Origin: Doryteuthis pealeii
Lineage: Eukaryota > Mollusca > Cephalopoda > Myopsida > Loliginidae
Assembly (NCBI GenBank): GCA_023376005.1
Contig: CM042145.1
Coordinates: forward strand, 63,449,321 to 63,513,320
Direction of reading: 5' to 3'
Length of the DNA: 64,000 nt
How positions within the stretch are numbered: position 1 is the stretch's first letter; each line of letters opens with the position of its first letter. Under the pieces are notes generated by a model. It was given only the letters and a program-made list of their open reading frames with translations, was not told the origin of the DNA and did no database searches. Position numbers and translations under genes: made by a program. Shown here in pieces: positions 42,663 through 53,220 of the stretch.

Positions 42663-42857
42663 GTAGAAATATCTGCACATGGTGGACTGTTGTGCGCTTT
42701 GTGCAACACGCTCAACATGCTTCTCCTTCCCCGAATACTGGAATCAGTGACAAGCCGAGGCAAGATGACTGAAAGTATTTGGGAGCGCAGGTGGATGATC
42801 TCTCGAGATCTACGGGTCCACCACACCGTGAGGTTATAAAAAAAAAAAAAAAAGAAA
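42663..42857 (+). repeat. poly(A)-ended repeat, copy 2
   Basis: Direct partner of 41,923-42,113, with about 10-15 percent difference by eye, and its own A-tract. Confidence 0.8.
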
Positions 42858-43342
42858 AGTTTTTCCTAAGTTTTAACTTAGTTTAAGTCCACAGGTACAA
42901 TTTTCTAATAGAAATGAGAGCTTTATGAAATGGATGCAAATATTTTACAAACAAAAATAACACCGGCATTTAAGAAAATAAATTTTACACTTAGCTTTCG
43001 TCAAAGACTGCCTATGGCATGGACTTTGTGTCACTATAACTTTGGCTGACTAACTTTCAACAACCAATGCTTAAATAGTGAGGAAGTAGGGGGTACTGAT
43101 TTAGGTTTGGCCATTTTTAACTTATTTGAGAGTGAGAGAGGGTGAAATTGATTTTTTAAAAATTTACACAACTAACAAGATTTTCATCTCCTGTCATCTA
43201 TAAAAACATCCATCATTTTTCTTCACCAAGATAAAGAAACTGAAATGTTTAAACATCGATAAATAAATTCACTTATTTCGGAACACTTGTTTTTTCAAAT
43301 TTTCTTAATATTGTCGGATTTATTTTCCCATATTCCCCCGCC

Positions 43343-43386
<44 letters not shown>

Positions 43387-43560
43387 TTTATAGAGTCAGA
43401 TTTTAACACTGAAGAGCTTTATGCGAAACTAATAGTAGGTTCGTCTGACTCATTAGATTATCTTGTTATATATATATATATATATATATAATATAATATA
43501 TATATTCAAGTTAATGTAACATAGACATGAGTCAAACGGCGCCTGGTTACTGGCAGTTTA
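42858..43560. other. unassigned sequence with (TA)n arrays
   Basis: (TA)n at 43,345-43,383 and 43,468-43,505; arm of the 41.4-kb inverted repeat at 43,503-43,560. Confidence 0.6.

Positions 43561-43562
<2 letters not shown>

Positions 43563-43617
<55 letters not shown>
43563..43617. repeat. (GA)n microsatellite
   Basis: Pure GA run. Confidence 0.95.
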
Positions 43618-43620
<3 letters not shown>

Positions 43621-43665
43621 CTGGAATAGAATGATTTCCATCACCAACTCATCTGGTCTTTTGTG

Positions 43666-43699
<34 letters not shown>

Positions 43700-43799
43700 A
43701 AAAGGCACGTCTCCAGTTTAACAATTTTATTAACGATCTTTTCCAGCTTTCTGGCCAACTTTTTTTTTTTTTACATTTGAATGAATTCCGTAGATTAGT

Positions 43800-43862
43800 T
43801 TACCAAAGTTCATATCCCAAGTTCTTTCGGCACTTCGAAGTGTCATCATCAGGGTGATGTGT
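43800..43862 (-). ncRNA. candidate hammerhead core in Penelope terminal repeat
   Basis: Minus strand: CUGAUGA, then UGACACUUCGAAGUGCC folding as CACUU/AAGUG, then GAAAG. The order CUGANGA, stem II, GAAA is that of a hammerhead. Stem II has a bulge near the core, and stems I and III are not convincing here. Hammerheads are known in Penelope-like terminal repeats. Confidence 0.4.
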
Positions 43863-44229
43863 TTATGTTCCTGTTTTTTTTTTCTCAAGTTAATGGTAGT
43901 GAGTGTAACCAGATGTAATTATATTAAGGGTTGGGGGGGGGGATGGAAGGGGGAAAATTGGTAGGAAAAGTGTTATAGGCATTTAAAATGTGACTACTGC
44001 ATTGAAAATTAATCTTATTTAAGGATGGTTTGTATTGTTTGATGTATAAAGGTTCTAGCATTTGGAGTTGTTCTTTTTTCTTTGTGCAAAATGTTCGTAT
44101 TTTCTGTTAGTATATTTCGGTAATTTAGAGTGGGGCATGCATGTAATTTTAGATGTTGTGAAATGGAGCTATTATCTGTCATATGAAGAAGTCAAACGAC
44201 GTGACAAAGTCGTTGAGGTAAAACCGATG

Positions 44230-44995
44230 TAGGCATTTTCATTTTTTGGGAGATCACAATATCCTGAGGGACATTTAAATTTGTATACTACATTCGTCTC
44301 ATTAAGACGGCTTGTTTGGGGAGAGGAGTTGTTGCGTATAATAGGTCAGTGGTTTTATATTTGGTGTAATAAATAATCAATTATACCTAATTATCGGACG
44401 CGGTTGGAACGAGAATATCATCAACACCGTTGTTCCGAATTAATTTTTTTAGTGCCATTTCATCTAGTTTTGTAATTCCTGTGCATCTGGTTACGATAAT
44501 AAATGTTATTTGAAGAAGTATTTGCTGTAGTATGTTTTTCCTTGTAGTTAGCGTCTATTTTTGGATTAGTTCGTTGATGACGTGATTAAGAAATCCCCTT
44601 TAAACCAGCGTCTGTTTGATGTTTTTGAGTTCGGAGTAGAATATCGGCTTTGAGGAAGAAATGAGTTTTGCACAATATATTAGTTTTTTTTTTATTATAG
44701 CTTTTTTCTACCTTTCAGGACACTCGCTATTAAAATTAAGAGTAGTGGAGTTAACACTTATAGGCTTTTTATATGGGTATGTTGTAAAAGTGCTATTGCT
44801 AGTGTTAATCAATACATCAAGGAACGGGAGTTGATTATTATTGTTTAGTTCATATGTAAAATGAGGAGAGATTTTTGTTGAATGTCTGTTGGAGTTCAAT
44901 TAGTTCATTTGTGTTGTTGACAGGGACGAGAATATCATCAACATAACGAACATAGGTGGAGGAGTTTTTTTATAATGTGAAATATTTTATTTTCA
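44230..44995 (-). pseudogene. Penelope-type reverse transcriptase and GIY-YIG endonuclease pieces
   Basis: MAHLENKIFHI then, across a shift, YVRYVDDILVPVNNT gives the RT catalytic YVDD box (near 44,930-44,955). The open piece 44,708-44,899 has LPFLDVLINTSN and a YKKP...NSECPER ending, the conserved L-D-x-x-I...R/K-K-P block downstream of the palm. YSELKNIKQTLV follows near 44,630. Around 44,300-44,200 VYKFKCPSGYCD and AYIGFTSTTLSRRL match the GIY-YIG nuclease, with stops between. No active product is expected. Confidence 0.75.
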
Positions 44996-45193
44996 AGGTG
45001 AGCCATATAGAAGTGCCGAAAATACCTGGGATATGAACTTTGGTGGACTAATTCAAATGTAAAAAAGTTGGCCAGAAAGCTTGAAAAGATCGTTAATAAA
45101 ATTGTTAAACAGGAGACGTGCCTTTTGTTTAAGTCTACATGTATAAATGAAAGAATGCTGCCCAAACACACACACACACACACACAGACACAT

Positions 45194-45277
<84 letters not shown>

Positions 45278-45284
45278 GTGTGAG

Positions 45285-45491
45285 ATGGTCACTGTTTCAG
45301 CTTTTGCTGGAATGGCGTACCAAAGGCAATATTATTGGTAGATTGCTCATATAAAATAGAGCTTTTATATAATATAATAAGATAAATATATAAAGGTTTT
45401 ACATATTTATTTATTATGAAACTATTATGGCCATGAATGTTCCTTTGTCACCTAATAAATAGATATGTAAAACCTTTATATATTTATTTAT

Positions 45492-45495
<4 letters not shown>
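45285..45495 (+). repeat. third copy of the arm-hairpin element, deleted
   Basis: GTCACTGTTTCAGCTTTTGC and ATTATTGGTAGATTGCTC, then AAAGGTTTTACATAT ... ATATGTAAAACCTTT. It is homologous to 60,528-60,866 but lacks the central part of the palindrome. It lies just outside the left arm. Confidence 0.8.
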
Positions 45496-45556
<61 letters not shown>

Positions 45557-45634
45557 CATTAAATACTGCCAAGTTTGTTTTCATCGACTTAATATTCTAA
45601 CGCTTAGATGCCCGAACTTCCACAACCCTCGTCA

Positions 45635-45720
45635 CGTGATGTAATGGTTAGCAAGCTAGAATAGCAAAGCATTGTTAGTGAATTCGATTCTCATTAAGTT
45701 CTCCATACTTTGTGGCCTTG
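45635..45720 (+). repeat. tRNA-like SINE fragment (third type)
   Basis: GTGATGTAATGGTTAGCAAG and GAATTCGATTCTC as A and B boxes; related to 4,290-4,380. Confidence 0.5.
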
Positions 45721-46012
45721 TGCCATAACTAAGATAAGCTTGTTAAATAACCCTTGCTCTCGAACTTTGGCTTCCTGGTTTGAAAAAATGTGGTAATCTT
45801 TTATGTAACCGCTTAACAAGCTGTTAAATACCCAGAATACACTGTTATCTGTACAACGTTTCGGCCGATATGCCCTCCGACGTTCTTCAGGTATTTCTTG
45901 TCGGACTCGGGAACCTTCTCGAACTCGGGAACCTTCTTTTAAAGGCTAGATCAAAGGCTAGATCAAATTAAAACAAAAAACAAAAAAACAAAACAAAAAA
46001 ACAAAAAACAAT

Positions 46013-46520
46013 ATGAGTCTAGGTAAAAAATCCGGGAAATTCTCACTCCCTTTTCTCTCGGTCCAGCAACCACTAAACATGGGCTAGACACTTGGTGTCT
46101 CTGTCTTTTAAGTGGAGGGCTTTTACCCCAACTATCAGTAAGTGAATTCTCCATGAAATCTTTCTTACTTCTTGAGGACTTTAGTCCTATCTTCTTGTAT
46201 CTGTTTCTATATCTTGTTGTATCTTCTTATGTATGTCATTGTATTTGTTCATTCGTACTCAGACAATAAAGTCTGTATTTGTTATTATGTTTTACATCTG
46301 TAGCGTAATTATTAGGGCCTACCAGAATTTGAGAATAAAAATAAAGCTGTGTGTGGATTGCTAGAGAAAGAGAAGAAAAGGAGGTGGGAGCAGGAGTTGA
46401 AGTTTGGAGGAATGGAGACACAACGGGGTGCCAGTAACTTGACCGAGGAATGACCCCGAAAGGGGAATTGAAAGCTAAAACCGGAATTTCCGAGTGTTGA
46501 AAAATCGACCTACCCTATTG
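46013..46520 (-). repeat. LTR-like sequence (left arm)
   Basis: Contains a polyadenylation-like CAATAAAGTCTG and, inverted, the ETS-like promoter block seen at 2,690. Compared with the right arm it lacks 344 bp at 46,497. Confidence 0.5.
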
Positions 46521-46551
46521 TAGAATGCTCGTTTATCTTACCAACAGCCAC

Positions 46552-46805
46552 AATACGATACATGGTCAGTTTCTTAAGTGGAATTTAACATGCTTGAATT
46601 CAGAGTTTTCCTTCTCCTAGACTGGATACTTAACCAAGGTTAAAGATTCCAATCTTCCCTACACAATTTTAAGAGAGAATAGTTGGATGCATAACTTTTC
46701 CAAGGATATTAACTCTACATGAAACAGCCTCGTCCAGGATTTGAACTTGTGTCGCCGAGTCCATTTTCTCGACAATAACCATTACGGAAAGCGCCTCCAT
46801 AAATG
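46552..46805 (-). repeat. SINE B (left arm)
   Basis: GGTCAGTTTCTTAAGTGG, TTTTCCTTCTCCTAGACTGG and the B box CAGGATTTGAACTTG. Mirror at 62,815-63,068. Confidence 0.85.
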
Positions 46806-47367
46806 TTATTATAGAGATACTGTTGAATTATTTGGATATAAGGCATGGGGCAAATGGTCACTCCTAAATATAGACTCGTTGACTACCACGTGACCTGGGG
46901 TAGATTTCTATTGTCCAATCACTGGCACTGCTGCTGCTGCTGCTGTATTAATAGAGGCACCATTCTGAGCTTATTTCATTGACATTTGGATTCTCTTGGA
47001 CGTAGGACTTACAAAGAATACTCTAAAACCGGATTCTTATTGGCTTGCTTACTTACTTATTACATCTGGAACTAAGGATGCCGACCAGATACTTAACAGA
47101 TACTAGGAAATTATTTTATCAATTCGTCACATATATTTCGTCAGCTTTCGAAAAAAGGTTTTTCTTTCTCTTCCTTCTAAATTGATCCTCTTTTTTTTCT
47201 TTCGTAATTGATTTTTTGAAGGATTTCAGTCGAACGTTGCTTCTGTATTGCCAACTCGACAACACGATTGATTCTACCATTTCAGAACGATAATCAATAG
47301 TCAAGCAGAAGTATCGGTCCATACATAAATATTGTCATTTATGACGAGAACTATGTAAATATATAGT
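46806..47367. other. unassigned arm sequence
   Basis: Has a (CTG)n run at 46,926-46,946. The 67-codon minus frame 47,119-47,322 is frameshifted in the mirror copy and has no known domain. Confidence 0.5.
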
Positions 47368-47653
47368 GGAGGTACGAAGTGTGATAATTAGAATCGTAGT
47401 AAATGAACTCATCGACTCGTGTTCAAATCCTGGACGAGGCTGTTTGTATTTCACCTATCCATAATACCCTTGTGAAAGGTATGCATCCAACTACTCTCCC
47501 GCCAGCTGTGACTAAATAGTAGTGAAGACTATGGAACTCTTTAACCGTGGCTAGGTAACCAGTCTAGGAGAAGGAGAAATCTGAATGTGAACCTTATAAA
47601 CTCTGCTTAAGAAATTGACCTCGCGTCACATTTTGCTTGTATCGAGGGGTTGG

Positions 47654-47660
<7 letters not shown>
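47368..47660 (+). repeat. SINE B (left arm)
   Basis: B box GTGTTCAAATCCTGG, GTCTAGGAGAAGGAG and AAGAAATTGACC, ending in (TA)n. Mirror at 61,950-62,243. Confidence 0.85.
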
Positions 47661-47688
<28 letters not shown>

Positions 47689-47691
<3 letters not shown>

Positions 47692-47875
47692 ATGAGGCAT
47701 AATATGCCGAAATGTACATACAGTGATCGACTTTTTCTCGATTTGTTTACGCCTTACATTTGAACAGATATGCTAGCCTAATTCATTAATTATCAACTAA
47801 TTCATTTTCAGATTAGGTATGACTTCAATTAAGCACACATTCTCCCAAAAATTGTCGTATATCGCCATCTCAAAC
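47689..47875 (+). repeat. 5'-truncated hammerhead SINE (left arm)
   Basis: Begins within the ribozyme core, directly after (TA)n: UUGAUGA (47,689-47,695), stem II GGCAU/AUGCC with AAU loop, GAA, AUGUACAU, A17, then the body TTTCTCGATTTGTTTACGCC. The tRNA head and stem I 5' strand are missing. Stem II differs from the 10-kb copy yet pairs perfectly. Confidence 0.75.
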
Positions 47876-47913
47876 AGACTGTTTGTTTACTTTTCATATA
47901 TATTATATATATA

Positions 47914-48412
47914 GTGATTGTAAAGTAACTCCCTTCCCTATTTTAAAAATCTTTTAATTCATTTCTGAATCATTATTTTTACAAAAATGAATATGAGAAG
48001 AATGTACATAACATGGAGTTTTATCTAAAATTCTATATGAGTACCAACATTCACCTCCAGCCTCTCAAGCCGCTCGGGAATCACATCAATTGCTCTTCCC
48101 AGGAACTCTTGTGGAATGGCAGAAATACATTCTCTTATTCGTCCTTCAAGTTCTTCCAAAGTCGTTGGTATCGTAGAGTAGTCTTGCTCCTTCAACCAAC
48201 CCCAAAGAAGAAATTTGAAATAAATCAGATCTTCTGGCCGGCCACTCATGCGGACAATGTCTAGTCATTCACCTCCCAGGAAAATGCTGATTCAGCAATT
48301 CACCACCACCAACGACACAGATTTAATTACCGTATATTAAGGAACATACATTAAAAATTGAGAAAAAATATAACAGCATATAAAAAAAGACAAGTTACTT
48401 TTCAATCACCCT
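47914..48412 (-). mobile_element. internally deleted mariner-type transposon (left arm)
   Basis: Terminal inverted repeats GTGATTGTAAAGTAACT and GGGTGATTGAAAAGTAACTT, flanked by TA on both sides. It encodes only the last part of the transposase. Confidence 0.78.
48025..48249 (-). pseudogene. Tc1/mariner transposase C-terminal fragment
   Basis: 74 codons. FLLWGWLKEQDYSTIPTTLE and RIRECISAIPQEFL correspond to the region after the last catalytic Asp in mariner transposases (F-L-W-G-x-L-K). The DDE catalytic residues upstream are absent, so it cannot transpose DNA. Open in this arm; the mirror copy (61,358-61,582) carries a stop at RIR-stop. Confidence 0.7.
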
Positions 48413-48438
48413 ATATATATATATATATATATATATAA

Positions 48439-48697
48439 AAGTAAAGTAAAGTCGTCGGGGCGGCCTAAAGTCGGTATCAGCCAGTCAGCGAGGGAGTCTA
48501 TCCCCTTTTCAATAGCGCTAGACCAAGGAGATTGTTTTTTGGCATCTGAGGTGGAGCGCCACACCTACCATCAGCTCCTTACTTTACCGCACAGATCCAT
48601 GTGCTACTCATACGCTGAGTTGGCGAGGACAGGAATCGAACTAGGAACCATGCGGTTTCTAGCCGAGCGCTCTACCGACTGAGCTAACCCAGCCCTT
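48439..48697 (-). repeat. SINE A (left arm)
   Basis: The best-preserved family A copy with its mirror: complete D-arm, B box and acceptor-like GGGCTGGGTTAGCTC on the minus strand. Confidence 0.9.
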
Positions 48698-48732
48698 CAT
48701 ATATATATATATATAATTATAATATAATATAG

Positions 48733-48972
48733 TAAAATAAATATGTAAAGGTTTTACATATCTATTTATTTGATGACAAAGGAACAGTCACAATCATTTG
48801 GTTTCATGCATGCGTAAGCGCAAACAATCTTCCGGTGACGTTGTTTCATATGGCATTTGAAACAACGTCACCTGAAGATTATTTGCGCTTACGCATGCAT
48901 GAAACCAAATGGTTGTGACTGTTCCTTTGTCATCAAATAAATAGATATGTAAAACCTTTACATATTATTTTA
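48733..48972. repeat. ~240-bp near-perfect hairpin element (left arm)
   Basis: GTAAAGGTTTTACATATC to GACGTTGTTTCA pairs with its inverse around a ~10-nt loop (TATGGCATTT). Nearly every base is paired. Mirror at 60,624-60,866. Confidence 0.92.
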
Positions 48973-49077
48973 TTATATTATATAACAGCTCTATTTTTAT
49001 ATTGAGCCACTCTACCAATAATACTGCATTTTGGCACACCGTTCCAGTAAAAGCTGAAACAGTGACAATCCCACACA

Positions 49078-49112
<35 letters not shown>

Positions 49113-49261
49113 TATATATATAGATAGATTAGATAGATAGATAGATAGATAAAAGGTGGCTTACCGGTGAATATGGGCACGATCGTTGGAGGTGCACAAA
49201 ATCCAGGGGTTAAGTCAGCGATAAAACAAATACAAAGTGCTCAATACAAAGTAGAGCAATA

Positions 49262-49280
<19 letters not shown>

Positions 49281-49293
<13 letters not shown>

Positions 49294-49525
49294 TAGTCAT
49301 CTACAGACACGTGTTTGACTTATCAAGTCTATTCAGTGTGGCTAGACATTTTGTGAGCTACCTACAGCCGGATAGAACTCCGCTCGATTCAGCATCAGTC
49401 GAACAACTTAACCGCTCGGCTATCGTCACCCACAGAATGCGCAGGGAATTTTAACTGATTTAATACACACATCTGTACGTATGTAAAGGCCGCCATAGAG
49501 TGCTCCATCCCCTTCATTGGAAAGC
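49281..49525 (-). repeat. SINE D with decayed hammerhead (left arm)
   Basis: tRNA-like GCCGAGCGGTTAAG on the minus strand, then CUGAAUA (49,336-49,330), stem II GACUU/AAGUC, then AAAC in place of GAAAC. The ribozyme is probably inactive. Confidence 0.75.
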
Positions 49526-50070
49526 CTTATATATATATTGTCCAAAAATATGTATACACCTTTTTGTTCGTGTTTTTTTAAAGAGTATTTCTATTTCCAC
49601 TTTAAAACAAATAGCTATTGTTTGCGCCACATAAGTCTTTTAATCATTTTTTTTGGAACAGTTTTCAGCTGAAGTTGAGCAGACCCCACAGAGTTATATG
49701 CTGATAAATTGTCTGTACATTTTTTGTGCGTATATTTATGAAACACCCTGTATATAAATACATTTGCGTATGTTTGTTTGATAAATAAATGTATAAATAA
49801 AACCCTTTTCTTCTTCGTCTTTTTCTTCGACGCTCACTTTTATTATACGAGTTGAATAATACTTACCAACTTACACACATAAATAACAAATGACATGCCG
49901 GAAAAAAAGAAAAAAAGAAAAAAAAAATCTTTTGCCATCAAAAAAACAAAATGGATGCCGGGTCGGGTAAGACAAGCGGCGGTTATCTGAGCTTTTTGAA
50001 GGCATTAGTCCCGTTAAAGGAGACTTATGGGTTCGGGTGATGAAGCGATTCACTAGACACACACTTTCTG
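49526..50070. other. unassigned arm sequence
   Basis: CACCCTGTATA at 49,745 and TGTATACACC near 49,551 look like worn transposon ends. The 63-codon frame at 49,871-50,062 is also open in the mirror but includes a homopolymer; no domain recognised. Confidence 0.4.
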
Positions 50071-50074
50071 CATT

Positions 50075-50075
50075 C

Positions 50076-50149
<74 letters not shown>

Positions 50150-50227
50150 ATCCACGTACACAGACACTCTCACCCACACATTCTCTCTCTTTATGTAGCT
50201 TTTCCTTCTCTAAATCCATCTCCATAA

Positions 50228-50276
<49 letters not shown>

Positions 50277-50640
50277 GCAGTCTCTCTCACTAAATTTCTC
50301 TCTCTCACACTCTCTCTCTCTCACACTCTCTCTCTTTCTTTAAATTGCTTTTCTTTCTCTAATTCCATCTCCGCTCTCTCTCTTTCTCAGTCTCTCACAC
50401 TCACACTCACACTCACCCTCTCTCACTCTCTCTCACTCTCTCTCTTTTTAAATTGCTTTTCTTTCTCTAATTTCATATCCACAACTCTCTCTCTTTCTCA
50501 GTCTTTCTCTCTCACCCACTCTCTCTCTCTCACACACTCTTTCTTTAAATTGCTTTTCTTTCTCTAAATCCATCTCCACTCAACTCTATCTATCTTTCTC
50601 AGTATCTCTCACTCAGTCTCTCTTTCTCTCTCTTTTCTTT
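50075..50640. repeat. (CA)n/(TC)n low-complexity tract (left arm)
   Basis: Long CT-rich tract with an irregular ~75-bp repeat containing AAATTGCTTTTCTTTCTC. Mirror at 58,985-59,525. Confidence 0.9.
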
Positions 50641-50974
50641 ATTCTCTCATCTATCGACTCTAGCACCAGATTCCACGTGATATTTGGTAAGATAAGAATA
50701 TTTTGTGTGTGTTGTAAACTGTTCTCATTTAACTACAAAGATACTCGTAGGACTTTGGAAGATTGAAGGCGAGTATTATAATCTAGCTGAGAAGAAGATG
50801 GCAAAACAAGAAAACAAAATTAAGAGATAACACAGATGGCACACACACACACACACACGCGCATACACACGCATGCATACATATAAAAATATTTTCTGGA
50901 CTCCGCTAAGTCTGGCTGAAGACCATTTTAGTGGAGCACTCAGGCAAGAACCCATTCGTTAACAATGGCTTTCT

Positions 50975-51470
50975 AGTTTGATGTCTAGTTGGCTATCTAC
51001 GTTTTTTTGGGCATTTTTTCTGTGATTGTAGGGGGTTCCCTAGCAGTTTCTGGAAGTGGTCTTTCCACTTCTGAAGTCTATCTTTTTGGCTGGTGCCTTT
51101 AACTTTGATCTAGAGGGACTTTTCCTACAATAATTTCATTTACTGTTTGCCATGCTAATCGCGACTGACTGTCTTCCACTGATTGTCTGATTTTTTTATT
51201 TGTTCTTGGATGTATTCTATTTGTTCTTTTTTGTATGTTTTTGGTTAGTTATTTCTGGACTTTCTTAAGGTTGTGTATATTGGTGTTAGTTGGTTGTTTC
51301 ATTACGTTGGGCTGCTTTTTTTAATATTGTTTTTATTTCTCTAACTGCTTCTGTCTCCCAGGCAACAGAGTGTTTGGCTCTTAGTTTGGTCGGCACGCAT
51401 TCAGCTGCTGCTTCTAGGTGGGCGCAGACAAGTTTTCGTATTCGTAACAGCATATCAACCCATCTGGGGT
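50975..51470 (-). pseudogene. RTE-like LINE linker fragment (left arm)
   Basis: Mirror of 58,137-58,625: encodes the segment between endonuclease and RT. See the right-arm entry for residues. Confidence 0.65.
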
Positions 51471-51599
51471 TATGTCATGCCTAGCGGTTAGGAAGTAATA
51501 TATGTTGTGTATTTATATTTACACTTTTGTAGTAATTGGTTTTAAGAATATGTTAGCATAATTGAGGATCATGTCGTATGATATTGATTAAGTTCATCT

Positions 51600-51810
51600 C
51601 TATATTCTATCGTATAATCTATTAATAATGGAGATTTGCTTCCGGGTTTTGTCTGTAACAAAATTTACGTCACTGCTTACGTCACATTACCCAAAACCGT
51701 CATAACTTAGAATAAATACACTCAAAATTTGAACATGCAACATTTGAGATTCCTCATTGTAAAACAAGTTTTAATAAATATATGACTGGTATTATATATC
51801 TATATATAGT
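51600..51810 (+). mobile_element. Helitron-like 5' end (left arm)
   Basis: TCTATTAATAATGGAGATTT after A, then GGGTTTTGTCTGTAAC and TTACGTCAC; same 5' type as 53,027 and 53,640. Confidence 0.45.
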
Positions 51811-51944
51811 TTGTTTTATTTTAATACATATTTAAAGTTTACATTTCAAATTGTTTTATTTTTTAATCCTTTAATGAATTTGATGATTTTACTTACTTCG
51901 AGCACAAACTCCCTGACATTGAATTTTTTAACTCCCACCCCTCA

Positions 51945-52250
51945 GGCAATATGTTTAAAAAATCTATTTTTACATCGCCCGGAGGGTGTTCTTTTATTTT
52001 GTACTAGTTTTATTAATTTCAAAAAGGACAGAATGTCTTCTATCTTGTCTTTTTCAAATAGATCTTTCATATTGTTTGCATTAAAATAATGGTTTCTGAT
52101 GTGAGCAAAAACCCTGCATTCTATGGGTAGGTGTTAACAGTCAAAGGTTTTAACAGGTTTCACACCGTGCTTGTTGTTCTTGTTTGAGTATATAGGAGTG
52201 CGTTTGTCTTGTGTGAGCAATGCGTAATCGGAACACCATGACTTGTAAGC
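51945..52250 (-). pseudogene. LINE RNase H/C-terminal fragment (left arm)
   Basis: Mirror of 57,355-57,669. Frameshifted relative to the right arm. Confidence 0.6.
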
Positions 52251-52679
52251 TTAGGAAATAGCTATATATAAATGACTAGGGCACCTGTTGATACTGATTG
52301 ATGATAGGCCATTAATTTATGACATAATGTACAGAATGTCCCGTTGAATGTTTTCTTTCCTAACAAAACGGACATTTAAAATAATGTCGTTATAAGGAAT
52401 TGAGAGTTACCTCTCCTATTTTATTATTATCTCCACTTTGGAAACTTTCTGGTGTTAAAAAAGAGTATATAAGCTCTCAGTAAAATGTAGCACTATTCTA
52501 AATGCATCAAATGAAAAGAGAAATATTAATAAAAATAATTAAAAAAACTCTAGGAAGCACATATTTTTATTTATTTTGATTAACAGAGAAGAAAAATTAA
52601 TAAAAATAACCAAAGTTTCTTATTTTTATAACGAAAATAAATAATCAAGGAATAACCATTTTTCCTCACTGAATAAGAC

Positions 52680-52925
52680 GGTTTATATTAATTTTCACTT
52701 CGATAAATAACACTAGGGCTTATTTTCTGGGTTTGTCGAGTGTTGGCTTCGCGTGATGTGATTGTAAAGAATACCCATTTCTTTCATCTGTCAAACGATC
52801 TCAACAAAGGCTTATTTTAAGGAGGGGGGCTTATATTAAAATAATCCTGAAAAATACGCTTGGTCTTATTTTATTTTGCAGGTAGGTCTTATTTTCGGAT
52901 AAACAAGGTATTTCGGATTTATTTT
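52680..52925. repeat. CTTATTTT-rich repeat (left arm)
   Basis: Repeated GGGCTTATTTTC-type motifs and GTCTTATTTTCGGATAA; possibly a MITE. Mirror at 56,690-56,950. Confidence 0.4.
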
Positions 52926-53026
52926 AACTCACTTAAAAATTGTTTGTAAAACTTTGTCTATCCGAATAAGAGAGAATAATTGAAACTCGGTTATACTGCA
53001 CTCTTGCTCTGTAATCAAATCTTATT

Positions 53027-53220
53027 ATAATGGAGATAGTGTGTTTGTCTGTCTGTAACCGGAACTATATCACTACTAAAGTCACAATTCCCTTTGTTAT
53101 TTACGTCACATTCTCCGTGATTTATTTTATTTTAAACCTCAATTATTAATAAAATTGTTTTTACATTATTAATACTGCTAGTCATAACTACATACTAGGA
53201 TATTTACCACGTACCTCACA
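53027..53220 (+). mobile_element. Helitron-like element, 5' part (left arm)
   Basis: Starts TCTTATTATAATGGAGATAG after A, followed by GTCTGTCTGTAACCGG; interrupted by the GC block. Confidence 0.5.

Larger units (their letters stand above)
43690..45135 (-). mobile_element. Penelope-like retroelement remnant with inverted terminal sequences
   Basis: Minus strand, 5' to 3': a terminal sequence (45,132-44,999), the RT region, the GIY-YIG region, then an inverted copy of the terminal sequence (43,696-43,838). Shared ends include GGCACGTCTCC, GTTTAACAATTTTATTAACG and CATATCCCA. Penelope-like elements often have such terminal repeats in direct or inverted order. Frames are broken throughout. Confidence 0.78.

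Noticed and set aside
45855..45892. Minus-strand CUGAAGA ... GAAACGUUGUA, hammerhead-like order
   Set aside because: The intervening sequence does not form a stem II abutting the core, and stem I does not pair. It may be a decayed relative, but I cannot support it.
47119..47322. 67-codon Lys/Arg-rich frame in the left arm
   Set aside because: Frameshifted in the mirror copy, no domain, and passes through A-rich runs.
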